Assembly (NCBI GenBank): GCA_021791995.1
Contig: JAJYVN010000106.1
Location: 1-9,237, forward strand
DNA from: Bacillota bacterium
GTDB lineage: Bacteria > Bacillota > Sulfobacillia > RBS10-35 > JAJYVN01
DNA: 9,237 nucleotides
Reading direction: 5' to 3'
The notes under the pieces are model-generated. The model searched no databases. It had not been told where the DNA came from and saw nothing but the letters and a program-made list of their open reading frames with translations. A program made the position numbers and the translations under genes. Below are positions 1 through 5,831 of the stretch, one piece after another (position 1 is the first letter of the stretch; each line of letters opens with the position of its first letter).

Positions 1-276
1 CCCGACCCCAGCTCGCTCGACCAACCAACGTTAAGCTGGGTGGGCGGAAATGGGGAAAAACGGATGCTGCCTAGCACCACAATTTTGGGATGCACCCCAT
101 ACAGTGACCTTTTGCGACCTGCTGCCCAGGAGGCCGCTCGCCAAGTGGAAGGGTTTCTGGCGCGTGCGTCCACACAGAGAGCGCCATCAACGCACGATGG
201 CGACGAAACTTCACTTATCCCTCCCCACCAACAAGGGCCATCTCACTGACGGGGCGGCAGAGCCTGGAATGCCGAC
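1..276. other. No recognisable gene
   Basis: I see no convincing coding region on either strand. The open frames here are short, lack good ribosome binding sites, and their translations resemble no family I know. A weak 7-bp inverted repeat (7-13 with 34-40) is the only structure, and it is not followed by a T-run. This stretch lies downstream of the tRNA-Ala gene on the minus strand and may be plain intergenic DNA or the decayed edge of an inserted element. Confidence 0.5.
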
Positions 277-277
277 T

Positions 278-299
278 TGATGGCAAACTGATGGCAAAC
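278..299. repeat. Tandem 11-bp direct repeat
   Basis: Two perfect head-to-tail copies of TGATGGCAAAC occupy 278-288 and 289-299. They abut the long inverted repeat that starts at 300, so the three pieces form one composite structure downstream of tRNA-Ala. Such paired short repeats can be protein-binding sites, for example recombinase arm sites or operators, but nothing in the window identifies a partner protein. The function is unknown. Confidence 0.75.
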
Positions 300-361
300 C
301 GACAAGAGACAGCGATGCCTTCACCAGAACTTCCTAGCAAAGGCATCGCAGTCTCTTGTCG
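300..361. repeat. Long inverted repeat, 22-bp arms
   Basis: Arms 300-321 and 340-361 are reverse complements at 21 of 22 positions, with an 18-base loop at 322-339. The only mismatch is at 311 against 350. The structure starts 15 bases beyond the 3' end of tRNA-Ala. A stem this long would fold strongly in RNA from either strand and could stop or protect the tRNA transcript, but no run of T follows on the minus strand, so it is not a textbook intrinsic terminator. It could also be a remnant of a small mobile repeat or a recombination site at a tRNA gene. Confidence 0.8.
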
Positions 362-376
362 CTCTAGACTTTATTA

Positions 377-452
377 TGGTGGAGGTAAGGGGGGTCGAAC
401 CCCTGGCCTCGTGAATGCCATTCACGCGCTCTCCCAACTGAGCTATACCCCC
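377..452 (-). tRNA. tRNA-Ala (anticodon GGC)
   Basis: The minus strand folds as a 76-base cloverleaf. The acceptor stem GGGGGTA pairs with TACCTCC (one G-U), followed by discriminator A and an encoded CCA. The D arm is GCTC...GAGC. The anticodon stem CGTGA/TCACG carries loop ATGGCAT, giving anticodon GGC, which reads alanine codons GCC and GCU. The T arm contains GGTTCGACC. It lies 86 bases downstream of rsfS and has its own promoter at 471-499, with a predicted RNA start about 10 bases before the mature 5' end. Confidence 0.97.
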
Positions 453-470
453 ACTCCGTGTCCATCACGC

Positions 471-499
471 AGTGTACGGAAGGTGGGGGGCCCCGTCAA
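471..499 (-). promoter_or_regulatory. Sigma-70-type promoter for tRNA-Ala
   Basis: On the minus strand a -35 box TTGACG (494-499) and a -10 box TACACT (471-476) are separated by exactly 17 bases. Transcription would begin near 464, just before the tRNA 5' end at 452, a usual arrangement for a stable-RNA gene. The spacer is GC-rich. The same hexamers and spacing occur at 8217-8245 upstream of rpmG. Confidence 0.8.
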
Positions 500-538
500 G
501 GATCGCCAGCGCCCCCTCTACGGCGCTTCGGGCTCGTC

Positions 539-877
539 CTAAGGCGGGCTCGAACTCAGATCCATCCGTGGAGCATCACTCCAGAGCCTCTCCAGATCGA
601 AGTATCGACGCACCTCTGCTTGAAAGAGGTGCACGACGACATCACCGTAGTCGATACAAATCCATCGCGCCTCCCCATAGCCCTCACGCCGCAATGTCGG
701 TCGACCGGCCGCCTTGAGCCGCTCTGCGACCGCATCGGCAAGGGACTGGACATGCAGGCGCGAATTGCCCGTTGCTAGAACGAAGTAGTCCGCCACGATG
801 GTGACCTTCCGCATATCCAGGGCCAGAACATCCGTTGCCTTCCGATCCACCAATGCCCCGTAAACCTGTTGCAGCAC
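539..877 (-). CDS. rsfS: Ribosome silencing factor RsfS
   Basis: RsfS (RsfA/YbeB, Iojap family) binds ribosomal protein L14 and blocks joining of the 30S and 50S subunits, lowering translation when nutrients are short. The 112-residue protein has the family's usual length. It shows the core DYFVLATGNSRLHVQSLAD at residues 30-48 and the late signature W72, DYGD at 77-80, H83, then RYFDLERLW at 91-99 followed by DA. Start is GTG at 877, preceded by AAGG at about 9 bases and 20 bases after the yqeK stop, so it is co-transcribed with yqeK. It is the last protein gene of the obg-nadD-yqeK-rsfS run. The C-terminal tail (MDLSSSPP) is short and probably flexible. Family identity is clear; the start is likely rather than certain. 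Confidence 0.95.
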   Translation of the reverse strand: MLQQVYGALVDRKATDVLALDMRKVTIVADYFVLATGNSRLHVQSLADAVAERLKAAGRPTLRREGYGEARWICIDYGDVVVHLFQAEVRRYFDLERLWSDAPRMDLSSSPP

Positions 878-897
878 TGTGGGAAACCTTGTTGCGC

Positions 898-1476
898 TCA
901 GAGCACCTCACCCCGCAAGCGCAAAAGGAGATCGTTGCGCGCGTCAATCGTGCGCGACTCGATCAGCTTCCCGCGCCGCATGAGATCAGCGATCCCCTGC
1001 TCCATGCCCTGCAGGCACGCCTGCGCCAAATCCCGCTCCGCGACCGCGCGCAGTTCTTCCACTCCGTCAAAGGTCCGGCCTGGTTCAATCAGATCGCTCA
1101 CATATATCAGACAGTCAAAGCGGGTCATCCCAGGAGCACCAGTGGTATGACGGTCAATTGCCTGTAGGACATGGTCGGGAAGATCGGGCCACCGATCCGG
1201 TAAAACGCGAGCGGCCAACGGCCCATGCAACGTGGAGATGGCTGCGTGCTGCCCTTGCCGTACCAACCCAAACCCCTCTGCCCGTTGCAGTAGTTCCATC
1301 CGGGGCAGCTCCCTGCACCAGTCGTGGAGCCAACCAGCCAGGACAGCACCGGACGAATCCAGCCCATGCAGTGATGCAAGCCGCGAGGCGGTTTCTGCCA
1401 CACGGCGTGAGTGGTCGCCCCGCGCCCTGCTCAACCGGGCGATGACTGCTGACTCCACCTCGTTCGGACTAGGCAA
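898..1476 (-). CDS. yqeK: YqeK-type HD hydrolase (Ap4A hydrolase)
   Basis: YqeK proteins are HD-domain phosphohydrolases; the Bacillus subtilis member cleaves diadenosine tetraphosphate symmetrically to ADP. The 192-residue protein has the expected metal-binding pattern: H22 in GDHSRRV, the H51-D52 pair in GWLHDW, H84 in LHGPLAARVL, H110 in DRHTTG, and D128 in YVSDLIEPGR, the hallmark ending of this subfamily. The family often has a lysine soon after the HD pair; here the sequence reads HDWCREL. Start is TTG at 1476, because AGGGGG stands 7 bases upstream; the only later in-frame candidate, GTG at residue 7, has a weaker site. It sits 21 bases after nadD and 20 before rsfS, the common nadD-yqeK-rsfS order. 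Function is inferred from the family. Confidence 0.93.
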   Translation of the reverse strand: MPSPNEVESAVIARLSRARGDHSRRVAETASRLASLHGLDSSGAVLAGWLHDWCRELPRMELLQRAEGFGLVRQGQHAAISTLHGPLAARVLPDRWPDLPDHVLQAIDRHTTGAPGMTRFDCLIYVSDLIEPGRTFDGVEELRAVAERDLAQACLQGMEQGIADLMRRGKLIESRTIDARNDLLLRLRGEVL

Positions 1477-1497
1477 ATAGGACGCCCCCTATTGTTG

Positions 1498-2088
1498 CTA
1501 GCGGTATAGCCCTCGCTCCGCGACATATTCCAAAACCGGGTCGGGCACCAGATACCGCGCGCTGTGTCCGGATCGGAACATGGCACGCACTGCGGAGGAA
1601 GAAATATCGAGCTGCGGACAATTGACCAGTACCACACTGCCAAGCCCCTCGTATCCGCCCGACTCCCACCCGGGACGCGGCACCACTGCCAGCGTTGCCA
1701 GTGCTGCAATATCTTCCGGCACATGCCACGCCGGGAGATCGCTGAGGCTATCCGACCCCAACAGAAAAAAGAAGTCCGCACGCGGCCGGTCCTCCCGGAG
1801 CTCCCGCAGCGTATCAACGGTATAGGAATGACCGGCACGACGGACTTCGATATCGCTCACGGCAAAGCAGGGGTTGTCTCGCGTAGCCAGTTGCACCATC
1901 CGCAACCGGTCCTGCGCCGAGGCAACAACGCTCTGCTTATGCGGAGGATCGCCTGCTACGACGAAGAGCAGCAAGTCCAACGCGAGATCCGATCGAGCAC
2001 GTTCCGCGATGACCAGATGACCGAGGTGAATGGGATCGAACGTTCCACCGAAGATGCCCAGTCTGCGTGGATGTCGGAGAAACGCCAC
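1498..2088 (-). CDS. nadD: Nicotinate-nucleotide adenylyltransferase
   Basis: NadD joins nicotinic acid mononucleotide and ATP to give deamido-NAD, the penultimate step of NAD synthesis, in the cytoplasm. The 196-residue protein carries the nucleotidyltransferase signature GGTFDPIHLGH at residues 14-24, with the two histidines that bind ATP phosphates. It also has GDPPHK at 46-51, SYTVDTL at 88-94, the FFLLGSDSL strand at 107-115, and ISSSAVR at 162-168, the second ATP-binding motif. It ends with the typical PDPVLEYV...GLY. Start is taken as GTG at 2088, because GGGGGAGG lies 8 bases upstream; an upstream in-frame ATG at 2133 would overlap obg and add 15 glycine/glutamate-rich residues that the family lacks. 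The gap to obg is 22 bases, so the two are probably one transcript. Confidence 0.96.
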   Translation of the reverse strand: MAFLRHPRRLGIFGGTFDPIHLGHLVIAERARSDLALDLLLFVVAGDPPHKQSVVASAQDRLRMVQLATRDNPCFAVSDIEVRRAGHSYTVDTLRELREDRPRADFFFLLGSDSLSDLPAWHVPEDIAALATLAVVPRPGWESGGYEGLGSVVLVNCPQLDISSSAVRAMFRSGHSARYLVPDPVLEYVAERGLYR

Positions 2089-2110
2089 CCGTGCGTCCTC
2101 CCCCTCTCCT

Positions 2111-3436
2111 TCAGAGCCCCAGCCCATCCGCACCAGTCTCTACGCTCCGGCCATCGGCTCCCAGAACAAGCGAAACTTTCCCGAATCGCAGAATCGATCC
2201 CTGCCGCGCACCGGCACGGGCCAGATCTCGGAAGAGACCACGGCGCTCCAGACGGATCGTCAAATACTCGAGTGCCTCCGGATTCTCCAAATCCGCCATG
2301 GCGACCAGCCGCTCAATCTCCGGGCCCACCACCACATAGGTGTCGGGTTCAGCCTCCGTCACCACCGCTCCGCGTCGGCGGTGACTCAGGGTGATAACCT
2401 CCTCAGCAGAATGGGTCGAGTTCGCATCCTCCTGCCAGCGGGGGAGATCGGCCAAACGAAGGGCGATGGCCCGGATCAGTACATCCGTTCCCTGACCGGA
2501 GGCGGCCGAAACCGCGAAGCACGGAATGTCACGCCGGTTGAGCACGGGGAGCATCGCTGCCCAATTCGGAGCGGCCTCGGGTAGGTCCATCTTGTTGCCG
2601 ACCACCAGTCGAGGACGATGAAGAAGTTCGGGGTTGTGCAATTCCAGCTCACGCTCTAGCACCTGAAGATCCTCAAGTGGCGTCGTGCCCTCCGTCCCGG
2701 CGGTATCGAGGACAAACAACAGTAACCGTGTCCGTTCCACATGCCGCAGGAACTCGTGCCCCAGACCAGCCCCCCGGTGCGCCCCTTCCATTAAACCAGG
2801 AATATCCGCTACCACAAACTCGCTATCACCATACCGTACCACGCCGAGCTCGGGCTGCAGTGTGGTAAACGGATACGGAGCCACCTTTGGACGAGCGGCC
2901 GAAATGGCTGACAGTAGGGTGGACTTTCCCGCATTGGGACGTCCCACTAACCCCACGTCGGCCAACACGCGCAACTCTAGGTCCAACTCCCGTTCCTGTC
3001 CCGGTTCTCCCTTTTCCGCAAAGTGCGGGATCTGCCGCGTGCTGCTCGTGAAACGCGCATTCCCCCGTCCACCCATTCCGCCATGCGCCACGAGCGTCCT
3101 TTGCTGTGGCTGAAGGAGGTCAGCAACACGCTCCCCACTCTGCACATCTGTGGCGATCGTCCCGAGCGGCACCGCAATTTCGAGCGGAGCCCCCGCCGCA
3201 CCGTGGCGGTTGGCCGAAGCCCCGGATCCGCCGCTTTCCGCGCTGAATTCTTGACGATGGCGGAACCGGCCAAGCGTCGCCACCTCCCGGTCTGCCACCA
3301 ACCAAACGTCCCCCCCGCGCCCACCGTCGCCACCGCTGGGTCCGCCCATCGGAACATACTTCTCCCTGCGAAAGGCTACGGCACCCCGCCCCCCCGCACC
3401 CGAGCGGACGGTAATCCGAGCCTTGTCCACAAACAC
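2111..3436 (-). CDS. obg: GTPase Obg (CgtA), with OCT domain
   Basis: Obg is an essential GTPase that acts late in 50S subunit assembly and links ribosome maturation to the stringent response. The 441-residue protein has three parts. First is the glycine-rich Obg fold (about 1-158), starting FVDKARITVRSGAGGRG and containing FRREKYVPMGGPSGGDGGRGG. Second is a G domain with G1 GRPNAGKST (165-173), the switch threonines in YPFTT, G3 DIPG (211-214), G4 NKMD (281-284) and G5 SAA (310-312). Third is a C-terminal OCT domain (about 360-425), found in Gram-positive and some other lineages. Start is GTG at 3436: GGAGGG lies 7 bases before it, and the resulting FVDKARI matches the family N-terminus, whereas the in-frame ATG at 3499 adds 21 unrelated residues. 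It follows rpmA after a 95-base gap containing a hairpin, and precedes nadD. Confidence 0.97.
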   Translation of the reverse strand: MFVDKARITVRSGAGGRGAVAFRREKYVPMGGPSGGDGGRGGDVWLVADREVATLGRFRHRQEFSAESGGSGASANRHGAAGAPLEIAVPLGTIATDVQSGERVADLLQPQQRTLVAHGGMGGRGNARFTSSTRQIPHFAEKGEPGQERELDLELRVLADVGLVGRPNAGKSTLLSAISAARPKVAPYPFTTLQPELGVVRYGDSEFVVADIPGLMEGAHRGAGLGHEFLRHVERTRLLLFVLDTAGTEGTTPLEDLQVLERELELHNPELLHRPRLVVGNKMDLPEAAPNWAAMLPVLNRRDIPCFAVSAASGQGTDVLIRAIALRLADLPRWQEDANSTHSAEEVITLSHRRRGAVVTEAEPDTYVVVGPEIERLVAMADLENPEALEYLTIRLERRGLFRDLARAGARQGSILRFGKVSLVLGADGRSVETGADGLGL

Positions 3437-3470
3437 TCGGCATCCCTCCACTCCTGCCCTGCAGATGATA

Positions 3471-3507
3471 GACGCCGCATCGGACCGACCGATCCGCATG
3501 CGGCGTC
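3471..3507 (-). repeat. Hairpin between rpmA and obg
   Basis: Perfect 10-bp arms, 3471-3480 and 3498-3507, enclose a further 4-bp pairing (3481-3484 with 3493-3496) with one bulged base, so the stem is about 14 bp and GC-rich. It sits in the only gap longer than 25 bases between rpmA and rsfS. No T-run follows on the minus strand, so I do not call it an intrinsic terminator. It may be an RNA-processing or stability element separating rpmA from obg. A weak TATCAT lies just after it, without a good -35. Confidence 0.6.
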
Positions 3508-3531
3508 CGTGGACGGTCCAAACCGACGTAG

Positions 3532-3822
3532 TTACGAACCGACCACGCTTGCCTCCACACAGACAATCTTTCGCCCATTGCCCCGGGTATGAAACCGCAC
3601 AACCCCATCACTGGTGGCAAACAGCGTATCGTCCGAGCCCAAGCCCACATTCTCCCCCGGTCGAATCGGTGTGCCACGTTGCCGGACCAGAACCGTGCCA
3701 GCCCGAACGACCTGCCCATCAAAGCGCTTGACACCCAAGCGCTTGCTACGGCTATCCCGCCCGTTCCGCGAGCTACCGCCGCCCTTCTTGTGGGCAAACC
3801 GTTGCAAGTCAAACCGCCACAT
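3532..3822 (-). CDS. rpmA: 50S ribosomal protein L27, extended N-terminus
   Basis: L27 lies near the peptidyl-transferase centre of the 50S subunit, with its N-terminal tail reaching the tRNA acceptor ends. The mature part, HKKGGGSSRNGRDSRSKRLG at residues 11-30, is a standard L27 start. Before it is MWRFDLQRFA, which matches in kind the cleavable leader of Firmicutes L27 (LNLQFF then A); cleavage would fall between F9 and A10. The cleaving protease gene, prp, lies directly upstream. Start is ATG at 3822, giving 96 residues; an in-frame ATG at 3834 would add MVKA and cannot be excluded. The prp stop is 14 bases upstream, so the two are translated from one message. The rest of the protein (FDGQVVRAGTVLVRQRGT...) is ordinary L27. 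Confidence 0.96.
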   Translation of the reverse strand: MWRFDLQRFAHKKGGGSSRNGRDSRSKRLGVKRFDGQVVRAGTVLVRQRGTPIRPGENVGLGSDDTLFATSDGVVRFHTRGNGRKIVCVEASVVGS

Positions 3823-3836
3823 AGCCTTCACCATCC

Positions 3837-4187
3837 CTACGATCCCACGCTTGAATCGTGTGCCCCCTCGCATAGTTGCAAACGCCGCGGATACGCGAGA
3901 GCGACCTCCCGTAGACCCAAACACATCGTTTCCATCAGGTCCTGACAACGCCGAAGCTCCGAAGGTGACAGGCCGTCGGGAAGGGTACAGACCAGCTCTC
4001 CGTCTCCCGCCCTGACGCGAACATTCACGCCCACTTGGCGCTCAAGTCCCACCGCCACCGTCTGCGTCAAAACGGAAACCGCCGCACACACGATATCATG
4101 ACCGGAACGGCGGAGACCACTATGACCGCGAACAGCAAATCCGACCAGAGCCCCATCCGGACGGCGCTGCAACCATACCCGGATCAA
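3837..4187 (-). CDS. prp: Prp protease, processes L27 (YsxB family)
   Basis: Prp is a small cysteine protease that removes the N-terminal leader of ribosomal protein L27 in Firmicutes and related bacteria, a step needed because the leader would block the peptidyl-transferase site. The 116-residue protein has the family pattern: a short strand MIRVWLQR, then GFAVRGHSG with catalytic H22, then SGHDIVCAAVSVL with catalytic C34. It lies between rplU and rpmA, the conserved position of this gene. Start is TTG at 4187, with GGAGTGAT 5 bases upstream inside the rplU stop region; only 6 bases separate it from rplU, so translation is probably coupled. The L27 gene in this window does carry a matching leader. 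Family length is about 105-115, so this copy is full length. Confidence 0.95.
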   Translation of the reverse strand: MIRVWLQRRPDGALVGFAVRGHSGLRRSGHDIVCAAVSVLTQTVAVGLERQVGVNVRVRAGDGELVCTLPDGLSPSELRRCQDLMETMCLGLREVALAYPRRLQLCEGAHDSSVGS

Positions 4188-4193
4188 TGCCGA

Positions 4194-4631
4194 TCACTCC
4201 GCGGAAGGAGTCTGCAGTGTACTAAGTGCCTCTCCAGAGACGCCTTCCACGCCCACAGAGGTTTCGGCGTTTTCACCCGCCTGCTGCCCGGCCACATCAT
4301 CTGCGCCGACTTCACCGCGCGCCTCTCGAACCTCCACAATGCGTACCGTCGTCAACGATTGGCGATGTCCCGTCTTCCGCCGCTCGTTCGCCTTCGCCTT
4401 GTACCGGAAAACAATGATCTTTCGTCCACGACCCTGCGACTCAACCAGCCCTCGGACCACCGCCCCGTCGACGGTCGGGTATCCGGGAACGAATCGTCCT
4501 TCACCGCTGAGGCAAAGAACGCGGTCGAATACAACCTCGTCCCCAGGCGCCAGGTCGAGCCGCTCGACCTGCACGATGTCACCCTCGCGCACCCGCACCT
4601 GCTTGCCGCCAGTCTCCACGACCGCGTACAT
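4194..4631 (-). CDS. rplU: 50S ribosomal protein L21, long C-terminus
   Basis: L21 binds 23S rRNA in the large subunit. Residues 1-103 are a complete L21: MYAVVETGGKQVRVREGD at the start and the signature YKAKANERRKTGHRQSLTTV at residues 77-96. The protein then continues about 42 residues beyond the usual end with an acidic, Ala/Gly/Glu/Ser-rich tail that looks unstructured, for 145 residues in all. Start is ATG at 4631, preceded by GGGGGG at about 7 bases; the frame is open further upstream into the hairpin at 4653-4679, but those residues are not L21-like. It opens the rplU-prp-rpmA group. No clear promoter is visible in the 58 bases between it and rplL, so it may depend on read-through from rplL. 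Confidence 0.96.
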   Translation of the reverse strand: MYAVVETGGKQVRVREGDIVQVERLDLAPGDEVVFDRVLCLSGEGRFVPGYPTVDGAVVRGLVESQGRGRKIIVFRYKAKANERRKTGHRQSLTTVRIVEVREARGEVGADDVAGQQAGENAETSVGVEGVSGEALSTLQTPSAE

Positions 4632-4652
4632 CGATGTCCCCCCACATTCCCC

Positions 4653-4679
4653 TGGTCGGGGCGTCCGTCGCCCCGACCA
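4653..4679 (-). repeat. Perfect stem-loop between rplL and rplU
   Basis: An 11-bp perfect inverted repeat, 4653-4663 with 4669-4679, closes a 5-base loop. Stem composition is GC-rich (TGGTCGGGGCG). Neither strand has a T-run after the stem, so it is not a canonical intrinsic terminator. It lies 10 bases past the rplL stop and about 20 bases before the rplU start. It could slow or end rplJL transcription, mark an RNase site, or serve as a leader structure for rplU. Confidence 0.8.
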
Positions 4680-4689
4680 AGTCAACCGA

Positions 4690-5070
4690 TCACTTGATCT
4701 TTACGACAGCCCCCGCCGCCTCCAGCGTTTCTTTGACGGAGTTGGCCTCTTCCTTGCTAACCTTCTCTTTAACCGTGTTCGGCGCGCCGTCCACCAGATC
4801 CTTGGCTTCCTTCAGGCCCAGTGTGGTCAACGTCCGAACCGCCTTAATCACCTGGATCTTCTTGTCTGCCGGGGCACTCTCTAGAATGACATCGAACTCC
4901 GTCTGCTCCTCAACCGCCGCCTCTGCCGGTGCGGACGCAGCCGCGCTCGCCGGTGCCACCGCTATCGCGGCAGACACCCCGAACTTGGTTTCAAACTCCT
5001 TCACCAAATCCGCCAACTCGAGCACCGTCATACCCTCAACGAGTTCCAGGACCTCTGCCACCTTCGACAT
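4690..5070 (-). CDS. rplL: 50S ribosomal protein L7/L12
   Basis: L7/L12 forms the flexible ribosomal stalk that recruits and activates translation GTPases; dimers attach to L10. The 126-residue protein has an N-terminal dimerisation region (about 1-33, MSKVAEVLELVEGMTVLELADL), an Ala/Pro-rich hinge (about 36-56), and the C-terminal factor-binding domain with EFDVIL, KIQVIKAVR, LGLKEAKDLVDGAP and a final GAVVKIK. Start is ATG at 5070 with AAGGAGG about 8 bases upstream. It follows rplJ by 24 bases. Unlike the usual order, rpoB does not come next; rplU does. Confidence 0.98.
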   Translation of the reverse strand: MSKVAEVLELVEGMTVLELADLVKEFETKFGVSAAIAVAPASAAASAPAEAAVEEQTEFDVILESAPADKKIQVIKAVRTLTTLGLKEAKDLVDGAPNTVKEKVSKEEANSVKETLEAAGAVVKIK

Positions 5071-5094
5071 GTGCCAACGCCTCCTTGTTGCGTC

Positions 5095-5655
5095 CTAACG
5101 CGTCCCGACCGCTTCGACCCCGCCAGCCCTTCGAGCCTCCGCCAACTGCCCCACCGCTACCGCGAAACCGCGCATCGGCGCACTGAGCACCGTGACAGCC
5201 GCCTGAAGGGGACTGCACAGCGCCCCAGCCACCTGTGCCAACAACACCTGCCGTGGTGGCAGCGATGCCAACCGTTCTGCCCCATCACGGTCGATGACCC
5301 GGCCCTCCACCAAACCACCCTTGACCTCGACCATCGGGTGATCCTTGGAGAACGCCATCAGTTCACGGGCTGCCACTACGACGTCCGGACTGAAGGACAC
5401 CGCCGTCGGCCCCTCAAACAGGCGGGACAAATCTGCAAGACCAGCTTCCGTCGCGGCACGGCGCAACAGCGTGTTCTTGATGACCTGATGCTGCACGCCA
5501 ACCGCACGCAGCCGCCGCCGCAACTCGGTGTCCTCTTCAACGGTCAACCCGCGATAGTTGGTCAGAATGGTCGAGGGCGCCATTTTGAGGCGCTCCCGCA
5601 CCTCGCCAACCAGGGTCTCCTTGGTGGCCCTCCGCTCTTCACTCACCCTGCCCAC
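5095..5655 (-). CDS. rplJ: 50S ribosomal protein L10
   Basis: L10 anchors the L7/L12 dimers to 23S rRNA at the stalk base; free L10-L12 complex also represses its own operon. The 186-residue protein has the family's TNYRGLTVEEDTELRRRLR (about residues 32-50), VIKNTLLRRA (about 58-67) and LFEGPTAVSFS (about 79-89), and a C-terminal helix for L12 binding ending QLAEARRAGG. Start is GTG at 5655, because GGAGGAGGGG lies 7 bases upstream; a GTG at 5646 has no properly spaced site, and the ATG at 5736 falls inside the leader before the terminator. The message begins with the L10 leader (5748-5810) and terminator (5680-5707). Length is somewhat above the common 165-175. Confidence 0.96.
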   Translation of the reverse strand: MGRVSEERRATKETLVGEVRERLKMAPSTILTNYRGLTVEEDTELRRRLRAVGVQHQVIKNTLLRRAATEAGLADLSRLFEGPTAVSFSPDVVVAARELMAFSKDHPMVEVKGGLVEGRVIDRDGAERLASLPPRQVLLAQVAGALCSPLQAAVTVLSAPMRGFAVAVGQLAEARRAGGVEAVGTR

Positions 5656-5679
5656 GCTCGCACCCCTCCTCCGCTGCTC

Positions 5680-5707
5680 AAAAAAGAAACCCCCCGCTAC
5701 CGGAGGG
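5680..5707 (-). terminator. Intrinsic terminator (attenuator) before rplJ
   Basis: On the minus strand the arms CCCTCCG (5701-5707) and CGGGGGG (5690-5696) pair over seven positions with one T-G wobble around a GTAG loop, followed at once by TTTCTTTTTT (5680-5689). This is a textbook intrinsic terminator, placed between the L10 leader and the rplJ start, 24 bases before the start codon. In that position it is expected to be conditional. The left arm and loop (5696-5705) are complementary at nine of ten positions to 5800-5809 at the 5' side of the leader, giving an alternative fold that would break the terminator. Confidence 0.9.
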
Positions 5708-5747
5708 CACCTCGCTCCATCGGAATGCAACAACATCCCAAGAGCCA

Positions 5748-5810
5748 GGCCTCCTCGGCAGGCGGCTTCGGCTTACGCCCCTCCAGGGGCACCTGCTGTC
5801 TCCGGTGGCC
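5748..5810 (-). promoter_or_regulatory. Ribosomal protein L10 leader (rplJL)
   Basis: The minus strand here contains the conserved leader elements: CCGGAGACAGCAGGTG near 5805-5790, an internal perfect hairpin GCCCC/GGGGC, CGTAAGCC, and CCTGCCGAGGAGG closing against GCAGG. These are the hallmarks of the L10 leader RNA, to which the L10-L12 complex binds to limit synthesis of its own genes. It lies about 20 bases after the rplA stop and upstream of rplJ, as expected. With the terminator at 5680-5707 it makes a probable transcription attenuator, the mechanism known for Bacillus subtilis rplJL. No separate promoter is evident, so transcripts arrive from rplA. Confidence 0.9.
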
Positions 5811-5831
5811 CATCTTCCGTTGGTCGGAACA

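Noticed and set aside
40..280. Small plus-strand frames at the window start
   Set aside because: Two overlapping short frames without ribosome binding sites or family resemblance.
300..361. CRISPR array or integron attC site
   Set aside because: Only one inverted repeat and two short direct repeats without spacers are present, and the attC core motifs are absent.
1564..2394. Large plus-strand open frame opposite nadD and obg
   Set aside because: It is an antisense shadow of two clear conserved genes, with Pro/Arg/His-rich composition typical of GC-rich shadows.
4632..4689. Promoter for rplU from TTGACT near 4686
   Set aside because: No acceptable -10 box lies 16-19 bases downstream; that position is inside the GC-rich stem.
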